DNA of 11,222 nucleotides from JBJXHB01 sp046160725 (GTDB lineage: Bacteria; Pseudomonadota; Gammaproteobacteria; Burkholderiales; Burkholderiaceae_C). Every line of letters starts with the position of its first letter. Position 1 is the stretch's first letter. Under the pieces are notes generated by a model. The model was not told where the DNA came from, searched no databases, and saw only the letters and a list, made by a program, of their open reading frames with translations. Positions 1-5,859 of this stretch are shown here, in pieces. The stretch spans positions 1-11,222 of the forward strand of contig JBJXHB010000083.1 in assembly GCA_046160725.1 (NCBI GenBank), read 5' to 3'. The position numbers and the translations under genes are program-made.

Positions 1-61
1 CGCAGCCCGGAGCGATCGCAGCCGCCCCGTTTCGCGAGGAGCGCAGGCTGGAGCGCGAACA

Positions 62-87
62 GCTGGCAGCCCCTGCGGGCTGCCAGC
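62..87. repeat. Perfect 11-bp inverted repeat (stem-loop)
   Basis: GCTGGCAGCCC (62-72) pairs perfectly with GGGCTGCCAGC (77-87) around a CTGC loop. It lies about 190 bases past the fadH stop. Neither strand has a T-run right after the stem, so it is not a standard intrinsic terminator. It could be a transcript 3'-end hairpin or part of a dispersed palindromic repeat. Confidence 0.55.
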
Positions 88-99
88 CGCGCGGAAGAA

Positions 100-121
100 G
101 GTCGCGCGTGCAAGCGCGACC
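100..121. repeat. Perfect 8-bp inverted repeat (stem-loop)
   Basis: GGTCGCGC (100-107) pairs with GCGCGACC (114-121) around a 6-base loop. It is the second of two hairpins, 12 bases from the one at 62-87. No T-run follows on either strand. Together they may block transcription or stabilise the 3' end of the fadH mRNA, which is inference only. Confidence 0.5.
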
Positions 122-274
122 GTGTGGCCCGCAGGGACAGGCGCCTCATTCCGGCCGCCCAGCCCGTCGGCCCCAGCCTTGCCGCGCGCAAGCAGGGGGC
201 GAGCAGCGGGTTCCATCGCCCGCAAATAGCCCAAAGGCGCCACCTGAATCGCTGCGCCGGAAGACCATGGGGTA

Positions 275-2320
275 TCAAACCTCGGCCGCGAGCCGACTGG
301 CCTGGTCGATGGCGCGTTTTGCGTCCAGCTCGGCCGCCTCGAAGGCACCGCCCACCAGCAGGGCCGGCACGCCGGCGGCCTGCAGCTCGTCGAACAGGCC
401 GCGCAGCGGCGTCTGGCCGGCGCAGACGATGACGGTATCCACCGCGAAAAGCCGCGGCTCGCCGTTGACGCGGGTGTGCAGGCCGGCGTCGTCGATGCGC
501 AGGTATTCCACGCCGCCCACCATCTGCACGCCGCGCCGGCCCAGCACCAGGCGGTGGGTCCAGCCGGTGGTGCGACCCAGGGTCTTGCCCAGGGCATCGG
601 CCTTGCGCTGCATCAGGATCACCTCGCGCTCGCTGCGCGCCACCTGCGGCACCACGCCCGTCACGCCGCCGCGCGGATGGTTCTGGAAGTCGATGCCCCA
701 CTCGCGGGCGAAGACGTCGATGTCGAGCGCGCCCGACGGGCCGGCATGGGTGATCAGCTCGGCGACGTCGAAACCGATGCCGCCCGCACCCATGATGGCC
801 ACCCGCCGGCCGATGGGCCGCCGGCCCAGGATGGCGTCGATGTAGGGCACCACCTTGGCATGATCGATGCCGGGGATGTCGGGCGTGCGCGGCCGGATGC
901 CGGTGGCCACCACCACCTGGTCAAACCCCTCGGCCTGCAACGCGGCGGCGTCGGCGCGCGTGTCCAGCCGCAGCGCGATGCCCAGCTTGTCGATCATGCG
1001 ACGGTAGTAGCGCAGCGTCTCGTGGAACTCCTCCTTGCCGGGCACCCGCTTGGCCAGGTTGAACTGCCCGCCGATCTCGCCGCCGGCCTCGATCAGCGTG
1101 ACCGCATGGCCGCGCTGCGCCGCCACCGTGGCAAAGGCCAGGCCGGCCGGCCCGGCGCCCACCACGGCGATGCGCCTGGGCTGTGCCGCTGGGAGGTAGT
1201 TCAGCAGGGTCTCGTTGCAGGCTCGCGGGTTGACCAAGCAACTCACCGGCTTGTTGCCACCGAAAGTGTGGTCCAGGCAGGCCTGGTTGCAGCCGATGCA
1301 GGTGTTGATCTCGTCCTCGCGGCCGTCGCGGGCCTTGATCACCAGGTCGGGGTCGGCCAGCATCGGCCGCGCCATCGACACCAGGTCGGCGTCGCCGCGG
1401 GCCAGCACATCCTCGGCCACCTGCGGCATGTTGATGCGGTTGCTGGTGATCAGCGGCACCTTCAGCTGCCGGCGCAGACGACCCGTGACGCTGGCAAAGG
1501 CCGCGCGCGGCACCATCGTGGCAATCGTGGGCACCGGGGACTCGTGCCAGCAGAAGTGGGTGCTGACGATGTTGACACCGGCCGCCTCCACCGCCTGGCC
1601 CAGCGAGACCACCTCGTCCCAGGCCAGGCCGCCGTCGAGCATGTCCATGGCCGCGATGCGGAAGATGAGGATGAAGTCCGGGCGGACGGCGGCCCGCACC
1701 CGCCGCACCACCTCGACCGGGAACCGCATGCGGTTCTCCCACGGCCCGCCCCAGCGGTCGGTGCGCAGGTTGGTCTTTCGCACCAGGAAGGTCGACAGCA
1801 GGTAGCCGGCCGAGCCGATGATCTCCACGCCGTCGTAGCCGGCGCGCTCGGCCATGGCGGCGCAGTTGGCAAAGTCACCCAGCTGTTTCTCGATGCCGTC
1901 CTCGGTCAGCTCGTTCGGCGTGTGGCTGCCGATGCGGCTCTTGACCGGCGACGGCGCCACGCAGTCCGGCGTGCGTGCCAGCGGCCCGGTATGCAGGATC
2001 TGCATCACGATCTTCACGTCCGGGTCGGCGGCATGCACGGCACTGGTGATCAGCCGGTGCTGCTCGGCCTCGGCCGGCGTGGACAGCTTGCTGCCGCGGC
2101 CCGCCTCGGCATTGGGATAGATGCCGCCGGTGATGACCATGCCCACGCCGCCACGGGCCCGCTCGGCGTAGTAGGCCGCCATGCGCTCGAAACCGTCCGG
2201 CGCCTCCTCCAGCCCGGTGTGCATCGACCCCATCAGGATGCGGTTCTTCAGCCGGGTGAAACCCAGGTCGAGCGGGCGGAAGATGTGTGGATAGCGGCTG
2301 GGGGTGGAGGGTCCGGTCAT
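275..2320 (-). CDS. fadH: NADPH-dependent 2,4-dienoyl-CoA reductase
   Basis: 681 aa, close to the 672 aa of E. coli FadH. The enzyme reduces 2,4-dienoyl-CoA intermediates so that unsaturated fatty acids can enter beta-oxidation; it is cytosolic and carries FMN, FAD and a 4Fe-4S cluster. Residues ~10-335 form an Old-Yellow-Enzyme-type barrel with the family's MGSMHTG motif near 30-36. Tyr173 (in GSAGYL) and His259 (in WHESPVPTIA) match the E. coli catalytic Tyr and His. Cys341, Cys344, Cys348 and Cys361 form the iron-sulfur motif (CIGCNQAC ... CLVNPRA). Two dinucleotide-binding folds follow, GAGPAG at 388-393 and GAGGIG at 511-516. The frame stays open upstream to 2764 into hipA, but family alignment begins just after the ATG at 2320, so I chose that. 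No clear Shine-Dalgarno precedes it. All key residues are present, so it should be active. It is a single gene 122 bases downstream of hipA on the same strand. Confidence 0.95.
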   Translation of the reverse strand: MTGPSTPSRYPHIFRPLDLGFTRLKNRILMGSMHTGLEEAPDGFERMAAYYAERARGGVGMVITGGIYPNAEAGRGSKLSTPAEAEQHRLITSAVHAADPDVKIVMQILHTGPLARTPDCVAPSPVKSRIGSHTPNELTEDGIEKQLGDFANCAAMAERAGYDGVEIIGSAGYLLSTFLVRKTNLRTDRWGGPWENRMRFPVEVVRRVRAAVRPDFILIFRIAAMDMLDGGLAWDEVVSLGQAVEAAGVNIVSTHFCWHESPVPTIATMVPRAAFASVTGRLRRQLKVPLITSNRINMPQVAEDVLARGDADLVSMARPMLADPDLVIKARDGREDEINTCIGCNQACLDHTFGGNKPVSCLVNPRACNETLLNYLPAAQPRRIAVVGAGPAGLAFATVAAQRGHAVTLIEAGGEIGGQFNLAKRVPGKEEFHETLRYYRRMIDKLGIALRLDTRADAAALQAEGFDQVVVATGIRPRTPDIPGIDHAKVVPYIDAILGRRPIGRRVAIMGAGGIGFDVAELITHAGPSGALDIDVFAREWGIDFQNHPRGGVTGVVPQVARSEREVILMQRKADALGKTLGRTTGWTHRLVLGRRGVQMVGGVEYLRIDDAGLHTRVNGEPRLFAVDTVIVCAGQTPLRGLFDELQAAGVPALLVGGAFEAAELDAKRAIDQASRLAAEV

Positions 2321-2376
2321 GCGGTGGGCTCGGGGTGGTGGGTGGCCCAGTGTGCCGTGCGTCACCGACCACATGC

Positions 2377-2409
2377 AAAACGGCTTGCAGCGCTGAGGCG
2401 CAGGCAAGC
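2377..2409 (-). terminator. Possible weak intrinsic terminator after hipA
   Basis: Read on the minus strand, GCTTGC pairs with GCAAGC and an inner GCGC pairs with GCGC around a 4-base loop (2383-2409, one asymmetric bulge). A CG and then a four-T run follow (2377-2380 as AAAA on plus). It sits 34 bases past the hipA stop and would separate hipBA from fadH. The T-run is short, so termination may be partial. Confidence 0.4.
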
Positions 2410-2442
2410 GGTTGATGGGTCTGGCAGAGTCGGTGTCGACTG

Positions 2443-3810
2443 TCAGGTCCCGTCGCCAACCTCCACGGCCCGCTGAAACAGCCGCGCATGTCGGCGCATG
2501 CCGGCCGAGACCGGCTCCCAGGTTCGCGCGGGGAACCCCGCCGGCAGCGCGCGCGCCACGGCGTCGAGAACAGCATCCACGCTGCCGACCAGGGCCTTCA
2601 TTCGCTCCCAGACGCCGGGGCCGCAAGCGAGCGCCATGCGCTGCCAGTGGCGCGGCTGGATGTCGCGCAGGTGGTGGTGCGCGTTCTTCTCGCCGCGGAT
2701 GGACATGGCCAGCCTGGCGCGCGGGTAGGCGACCTGATTCGGCCCGTTGCCGATGATGGGCCACGCCGACAGCACGTCGTACATCGGCGTCAGGCTGAAG
2801 CGCCCTCCCCGCCGGTGCTGGAGGGAGAAGTTCTTCGCGTGGCCGTCGGTGGCCGCCATCAGCCAGAACGCGAGCTGCGCCAGTGAGAAGACGGCACGGT
2901 CCTCTGTCGCGTCCTCACTCGCTGCCAGCACCTTCAGGCAGTCCTGCACGGACGGTCCACCGTCAGACTGGTACTTGCGGTCCGGTGCGACACCCAGTGC
3001 CTGGCAGAAGTCCTCCTGCGGCAGGCGCGCAATCCACGCGCCCTCCGGGGGCTTGAATCGCGCCTTGAGCTCGGCTCCGGCAACGATGCCCTGCCAACGC
3101 CGGTCGAAGCGCGTCACGACGAGGGCCCTCGTATCGCCGAAGGTGGCCATCTCGGTCGGCGCCGTCGCAAACCCAAGACCCGACATGATGCGCGCGCACA
3201 GCCACTCGTTCTCTACCGAGTCGGTCATGTCGGCGCGCCTGTTGCCGACCAGCCCCAGCGGCAGCTTGAGGATGTGGGTCGTCGGCGTTGCGCCGTGCGG
3301 GCGGTGCCACTTGCTGCCCATGCGCAACAGCGCCGTCTTCTCCTGGGCGCCCGCGATCGAGATGCGGAAGTCGTCGGCCTCACCCTGACCCAGCGGAGCA
3401 TCCGAGGTGACCGACGCCAGCAGCGCGGCGACGTCACGGTCCTTCAGCGGTTCGGCATCGATGCGGTTCCAGCCCTCTGGCGCTGCGCCCGGCGCCAGCA
3501 GCTGCACCGCCCCGACGCAGTCGCGCCCGATCGCGGTGAGCAGGTCGAACGCTTCGTCGGACCGGGCATGGAAGCGCCGCCGCAGCCGGCGACGGATGTC
3601 GGCGCTGTCGGGCAACAGGTTCTCGAAGTAGTGCGTCACCGCGTCCCCACGGTGCTCCAGGTCGGCCGTGAAGGGCAGGGACAGCGACAGCGCCCGGCCC
3701 TCTTCGGCGTGCGCCCAGCTTTCGAGGTAGCGAAGCACGGGCCTGCCGGTGCGCAGCGTCGTCCAGACGCCCACCGGCACGCCGTTCATCCACAGGTGGA
3801 GCTCGGCCAC
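2443..3810 (-). CDS. hipA: HipA-type serine/threonine kinase toxin
   Basis: 455 aa with the chosen GTG start at 3810, similar to E. coli HipA (about 440 aa). HipA phosphorylates glutamyl-tRNA synthetase in E. coli, mimics starvation and promotes persistence; HipB neutralises it. The N-terminal domain begins with the family pattern LHLWMNGVPVG (5-14). SIAGAQEKTALL (151-162) holds the autophosphorylated serine region (Ser151 here). Later come TPTTHILKLP (175-184), FDRRW (235-239), LPQEDFCQ (263-270), catalytic AATDGHAKNFS (319-329, Asp322) and metal-binding TPMYD (341-345, Asp345). All kinase residues are intact. The frame stays open to an ATG at 3885, but that would overlap hipB by 65 bases and add 25 Arg/Pro-rich residues absent from the family. 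The GTG at 3810 lies 10 bases past the hipB stop and puts the protein start where the family starts. No strong Shine-Dalgarno is visible, so translational coupling to hipB is likely. Confidence 0.93.
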   Translation of the reverse strand: MAELHLWMNGVPVGVWTTLRTGRPVLRYLESWAHAEEGRALSLSLPFTADLEHRGDAVTHYFENLLPDSADIRRRLRRRFHARSDEAFDLLTAIGRDCVGAVQLLAPGAAPEGWNRIDAEPLKDRDVAALLASVTSDAPLGQGEADDFRISIAGAQEKTALLRMGSKWHRPHGATPTTHILKLPLGLVGNRRADMTDSVENEWLCARIMSGLGFATAPTEMATFGDTRALVVTRFDRRWQGIVAGAELKARFKPPEGAWIARLPQEDFCQALGVAPDRKYQSDGGPSVQDCLKVLAASEDATEDRAVFSLAQLAFWLMAATDGHAKNFSLQHRRGGRFSLTPMYDVLSAWPIIGNGPNQVAYPRARLAMSIRGEKNAHHHLRDIQPRHWQRMALACGPGVWERMKALVGSVDAVLDAVARALPAGFPARTWEPVSAGMRRHARLFQRAVEVGDGT

Positions 3811-3820
3811 GACGCGCGCG

Positions 3821-4099
3821 TCACCAGGGCTCGTCGGTCGGCGCGCGCCTGGCCCTCGTGGCGAGGCCCGGCGCTGTCGTGCCACCGGTCGGCCGCAGGA
3901 CCATCTGCACCCCCAGCGCGCTCAGGATGCCGAGGAACTGCTCCACGCTGATCGCCGTCGGGTCATGTTCGATGCGTGTGATCCGCGTTTGCCCAACGCC
4001 CAGCACGGCACCGAGCTGTGCCTGGCTCAGGCCGCGAGCCTTGCGAAGGGCCCGCAGGTGACTCGAGAGCTGAGCCGGTGACTGGATGAGATAGTCCAT
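3821..4099 (-). CDS. hipB: HipB-type antitoxin, Xre-family DNA-binding protein
   Basis: 92 aa, near the 88 aa of E. coli HipB. It binds HipA and represses the hipBA promoter. A Cro/C1-type helix-turn-helix spans about 12-66, with the recognition segment LSQAQLGAVLGVGQTRITRIE at about 24-44 and the conserved tail of the fold (VEQFLGILSALGVQMVL) at 52-68. Residues 70-92 look disordered, and the protein ends in Trp92 (DEPW). E. coli HipB also ends in Trp, a residue known to contact HipA, with a flexible tail linked to Lon turnover; the same role here is inference. It is first in the operon, 10 bases before hipA. Three palindromes directly upstream (4111-4180) are its likely operators. No good Shine-Dalgarno precedes the ATG. 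Confidence 0.92.
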   Translation of the reverse strand: MDYLIQSPAQLSSHLRALRKARGLSQAQLGAVLGVGQTRITRIEHDPTAISVEQFLGILSALGVQMVLRPTGGTTAPGLATRARRAPTDEPW

Positions 4100-4110
4100 C
4101 CGGACAGCTT

Positions 4111-4126
4111 ATGCCTTTAGAGGCAT
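4111..4126. promoter_or_regulatory. Hip operator O1 (proximal)
   Basis: A 16-bp palindrome, ATGCCT-TTAG-AGGCAT, starting 12 bases upstream of the hipB ATG. Both 6-bp arms match perfectly. It shares the arm sequence and spacing of O2 and O3, and its centre is exactly 27 bp from that of O2. It is the likely HipB binding site. Confidence 0.75.
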
Positions 4127-4137
4127 TTACGCAAGAT

Positions 4138-4153
4138 ATGCCTTATAAGACAT
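4138..4153. promoter_or_regulatory. Hip operator O2 (middle), overlapping a possible -10 box
   Basis: ATGCCTTATAAGACAT, a palindrome with one mismatch between the arms (ATGCCT and AGACAT). Its minus strand contains TATAAG (4142-4147), a 5/6 match to a sigma-70 -10 hexamer. I see no convincing -35 at 16-18 bp. If this is the -10, the bound repressor would sit on the promoter itself, consistent with autoregulation. Confidence 0.7.
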
Positions 4154-4164
4154 TAGTGGCCAGA

Positions 4165-4180
4165 ATGCCTTATGAGACAT
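4165..4180. promoter_or_regulatory. Hip operator O3 (distal)
   Basis: ATGCCTTATGAGACAT, the third copy of the 16-bp palindrome, identical to O2 except for one central base. Its centre is exactly 27 bp from that of O2. Confidence 0.7.
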
Positions 4181-4369
4181 ATCTCAACGGCGTGACTTCC
4201 AGCAACGGCCCGTCGGCACGCGTCGGAGGCAAGCCATCTCCCACTTCTGGAGCCGGCTTGCCATAGCGATTTCCTGTCGACCCAAGTCAGTCCAGCAACT
4301 TGGCAGACCGGCCTTTCCCGGACCGATCACCAGTCCGAGCTGCCGATCCACAGAGGCGCGCAACGGTTC
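4181..4369. other. Intergenic stretch with two inverted repeats, no gene
   Basis: This separates the 3' end of the PEP-CTERM gene from the hip operators. CCAAGT (4282-4287) pairs with ACTTGG (4298-4303), and GGCAAGCC (4228-4235) with GGCTTGCC (4255-4262); the second has an inner CTCC/GGAG pairing (4238-4241 with 4249-4252). Both would fold in the mRNA tail of the minus-strand PEP-CTERM gene, 70-140 bases past its stop. No T-run follows either, so neither is a clear intrinsic terminator. No coding signal is seen. Confidence 0.45.
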
Positions 4370-4990
4370 CTACCGCTGCATCCACTTGCGAAGGCGTGGC
4401 GTGGAGAGCAGGGCCAACCCCAGCGCCAAGCTCAACGCCGTTGTCGGCTCTGGAACTGGCGTGACAGAGCCGTCGAATTGGATCTCTGACCACTCAACCC
4501 GCACCCGGTCGTTTGGCGCAGTGATTGGCGTAAAGCGAAAAGATGCAACGCCTGCATATCCGCCCCTGCCGATGTCGAAGGACTGCAGGGTTGTTGACTC
4601 CGTCTGCATGGATCGAAAAACGCCGCCGATCTGCGACCCGCTTGCATCGAGCCCGGCAAAGAAGGTCAATTCAAAGATGCGAATGGCGTTCAACGAGTTC
4701 GCACCAACTTCAGTCTGCAATTTGAACGTGGTCAGGTCGTATCGACCATCAAAGTTGTAGACAACGCTGAGAGGGAGGCTCTCAACAGAAACGCCGTTCT
4801 CGATGCCACCGATTCCTGGGCTATCAAGAATGCCGTCAATGGTCTGTTCGAATGAGCCAGCGACCACTGACTCAACACCAAACTGCCCCGAGTAGGTGAT
4901 CTGTCCTGGACCCGCGATAGGCGCCGCTTGTGCGCCAATGCTGGCGCTAAGGGTCACAAGGGCGAAGGCACTAGCAAACTGTCGAACCAT
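4370..4990 (-). CDS. Secreted PEP-CTERM sorting domain protein
   Basis: 206 aa. An N-terminal signal peptide (hydrophobic ~8-20, likely cleavage after AQA at about 22) is followed by a beta-rich body with no family I recognise and a C-terminal PEP-CTERM signal: VPEP at 179-182, a hydrophobic stretch ~184-196, then a basic end (PRLRKWMQR). Such proteins are cut at the PEP motif by an exosortase at the inner membrane and are usually linked to exopolysaccharide or biofilm matrix. The ATG at 4990 is well supported by AAGGAGGA six or so bases upstream. Base composition is visibly less GC-rich than the neighbours, and no exosortase or PEP partner gene is in the window. It is a single gene, probably recruited, between two toxin-antitoxin loci. 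The body's function is unknown to me. Confidence 0.88.
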   Translation of the reverse strand: MVRQFASAFALVTLSASIGAQAAPIAGPGQITYSGQFGVESVVAGSFEQTIDGILDSPGIGGIENGVSVESLPLSVVYNFDGRYDLTTFKLQTEVGANSLNAIRIFELTFFAGLDASGSQIGGVFRSMQTESTTLQSFDIGRGGYAGVASFRFTPITAPNDRVRVEWSEIQFDGSVTPVPEPTTALSLALGLALLSTPRLRKWMQR

Positions 4991-4994
4991 GGAA

Positions 4995-5002
4995 TCCTCC
5001 TT
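4995..5002 (-). promoter_or_regulatory. Strong ribosome binding site of the PEP-CTERM gene
   Basis: The minus strand reads AAGGAGGA, a near-perfect Shine-Dalgarno, four bases before the ATG at 4990 (five from the AGGAGG core). It fixes the start of this gene and stands out because the other genes here have weak sites. Confidence 0.8.
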
Positions 5003-5203
5003 TTTTCACGTCGCGATAAGGCCTGGAAACGGCTTGGCAGGGACCGGGCTCAGGTAATCCGCCCACAGCAACCGGTCAATGGTCGAAGCGCAAGGTGGCA
5101 ACCACTCAGCGCAATGCGCAACGCCGACGAGCCAGTTTTTCGCCTGTCGCATAGTTGGTCAAGCCATAGAACGATGTGGCCGCCACTCCGTCCCCGTTGA
5201 GTC
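5003..5203. other. Upstream region of the PEP-CTERM gene, no gene seen
   Basis: I find no supportable gene. The promoter of the minus-strand PEP-CTERM gene should lie here. Minus-strand TTGACC occurs twice (5074-5079 and 5158-5163); the second has AAAACT 17 bp downstream (5135-5140), a weak -10 at best. I looked for a sigma-54 -24/-12 element and did not find one with correct spacing. Confidence 0.4.
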
Positions 5204-5314
5204 TCAGCGCGCGTACAAGTGCCGCTGGAACCCCACGAGCGCGCGGCGCACCTGGTCGGGCTTGCCGAGTTCGGCAAAGGCGTCGCTCAATGCCCGGTAC
5301 TTCAAGTGCAGCAC
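5204..5314 (-). pseudogene. Unrecognised 36-codon ORF or 3' gene fragment
   Basis: A minus-strand frame from GTG at 5314 to the stop at 5204 encodes 36 residues of normal, non-repetitive composition (LKYRALSDAFAELGKP near the start, FQRHLYAR at the end). It reads like an amphipathic helical C-terminus of a real protein. A stop codon lies immediately upstream, inside sequence that on the plus strand reads as hsdS, so the frame probably lost its 5' part when the two were joined. GGAGGT precedes the GTG but is only two bases from it, so independent translation is doubtful. I cannot name the family. It could instead be a chance frame. Confidence 0.35.
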
Positions 5315-5476
5315 CTACCTCCGCTCGTCGATCAGCGGACCATCGTTTTGGCTGCTGATGAACTGCGCGAGGAAACCGATCATCTGGAAGGCATTTGTGC
5401 CCGGAAGATCGCCGCCCTCGACGAACTGAAGAAGTCCCTCCTCCACCATGCCTTCAGCGGCGCCCTGCCGCCATAG
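5309..5476 (+). pseudogene. hsdS: 3' remnant of a type I restriction specificity subunit (HsdS)
   Basis: About 55 codons ending at the TAG at 5474-5476. The translation contains LPPLVDQRTIV, then EETDHLEGICARKIAALDEL, then KKSLLHHAFSGAL. This matches the conserved end of many HsdS proteins (LPPLxEQxRIV ... RKLAALDELKKSLLHQAFSGEL), which forms the last long helix after the second target recognition domain. Everything upstream (target recognition domains, first conserved helix) is missing, and sequence left of ~5309 does not look like HsdS. No start or ribosome binding site serves it. It is a dead stub of a DNA specificity subunit, pointing toward the Phd/PIN pair and the hsdR stub on the same strand. 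Confidence 0.85.
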
Positions 5477-5503
5477 ATCGACCGACCGCCCCATGGGCAC
5501 TGC

Positions 5504-5532
5504 TTGCAAATGTGTACACAGTGATTCACAAT
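5504..5532 (+). promoter_or_regulatory. Promoter of the Phd/PIN pair
   Basis: A -35 TTGCAA (5504-5509) and a -10 CACAAT (5527-5532) are separated by exactly 17 bp, each matching the sigma-70 consensus at 4 of 6 positions. The predicted start near 5539 leaves a leader of about 33 bases. The spacer is filled with the palindromes listed next, as expected for an autoregulated toxin-antitoxin operon. Confidence 0.6.
5511..5529. promoter_or_regulatory. Probable antitoxin operator, two abutting palindromes
   Basis: TGTGTACACA (5511-5520) is a perfect 10-bp palindrome containing TGTACA, the core motif known for YefM/Phd-family operators. It is followed without a gap by GTGA-T-TCAC (5521-5529), which overlaps the -10 box. 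A pair of adjacent palindromes in a promoter spacer is the expected layout for co-operative repression by the antitoxin and the toxin-antitoxin complex. Confidence 0.65.
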
Positions 5533-5571
5533 TTGGCTTCAGGGCCTGTTGCCCACCGCCTGGAGCACCCC

Positions 5572-5859
5572 ATGGAAACCAAGTCCGTCGGCATCCGCGA
5601 GTTCCGCGCCGGCCTGGCCGAGTTCATCGACAACAAGCAGCCCGTCGCCGTGACGCGGCATGGCCAGACTGTGGGCTTCTTCATCCCCACGGCCCGCCCG
5701 TCGCAGGTCGACCTGCAGGCCCTGCGTGACGCGGCCGACAAGCTCGAAGCCGTAATGTCGTTGTCCGAGGACGATGTCGAAGCCGCGGTGCGGGACTTCG
5801 ACGCCTTGCGTAAAGCCAAAGCTGCGGGCGCAGCAGCACGCCGACGCGCGCAGACGTGA
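5572..5859 (+). CDS. Phd/YefM-family antitoxin
   Basis: 95 aa. Residues 4-42 match the DNA-binding Phd/YefM fold (SVGIREFRAGLAEFIDNKQ, then VAVTRHGQTVGFFIPT). Residues 45-95 are charged, helical and probably the flexible toxin-binding part, with an Ala/Arg-rich end. The ATG at 5572 has GGAG (5562-5565) six bases upstream; the frame is open further left, but that would run into the promoter. The stop overlaps the next gene's GTG by four bases (GTGA), so the two are co-translated. The role is to bind and neutralise the PIN toxin and repress the promoter. Family confidence is high; pairing rests on context. Confidence 0.9.
   Translation: METKSVGIREFRAGLAEFIDNKQPVAVTRHGQTVGFFIPTARPSQVDLQALRDAADKLEAVMSLSEDDVEAAVRDFDALRKAKAAGAAARRRAQT

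Larger units (their letters stand above)
1..274. other. Non-coding stretch downstream of fadH with two GC-rich hairpins
   Basis: I see no convincing gene on either strand. Open frames exist, but they are rich in Arg, Pro, Ala and Ser, show no recognisable motif and look like chance frames in GC-rich DNA. The stretch lies 3' of fadH (minus strand) and holds two perfect stem-loops, at 62-87 and 100-121, listed separately. It could be the 3' untranslated region of fadH and the flank of an unseen neighbour to the left. Confidence 0.5.

Noticed and set aside
476..2476. Long plus-strand open frame (666 codons) opposite fadH
   Set aside because: It is antisense to a clear FadH with all cofactor motifs, is rich in His/Ala/Gly/Arg/Gln repeats and has no family motif; a GC-rich shadow frame.
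2321..2764. N-terminal extension of FadH into the hipA gene
   Set aside because: The extra 148 codons overlap hipA, are Arg/Pro-rich and do not belong to FadH; the family start is at 2320.
3811..3885. ATG start of hipA at 3885
   Set aside because: It overlaps hipB deeply and adds a basic lead missing from HipA proteins; the GTG at 3810 fits gene spacing and the family N-terminus.
5003..5203. Sigma-54 promoter upstream of the PEP-CTERM gene
   Set aside because: Candidates such as minus-strand TGGCTCG with a later TTGC have 12 bases rather than 10 between the GG and GC, so the spacing is wrong.
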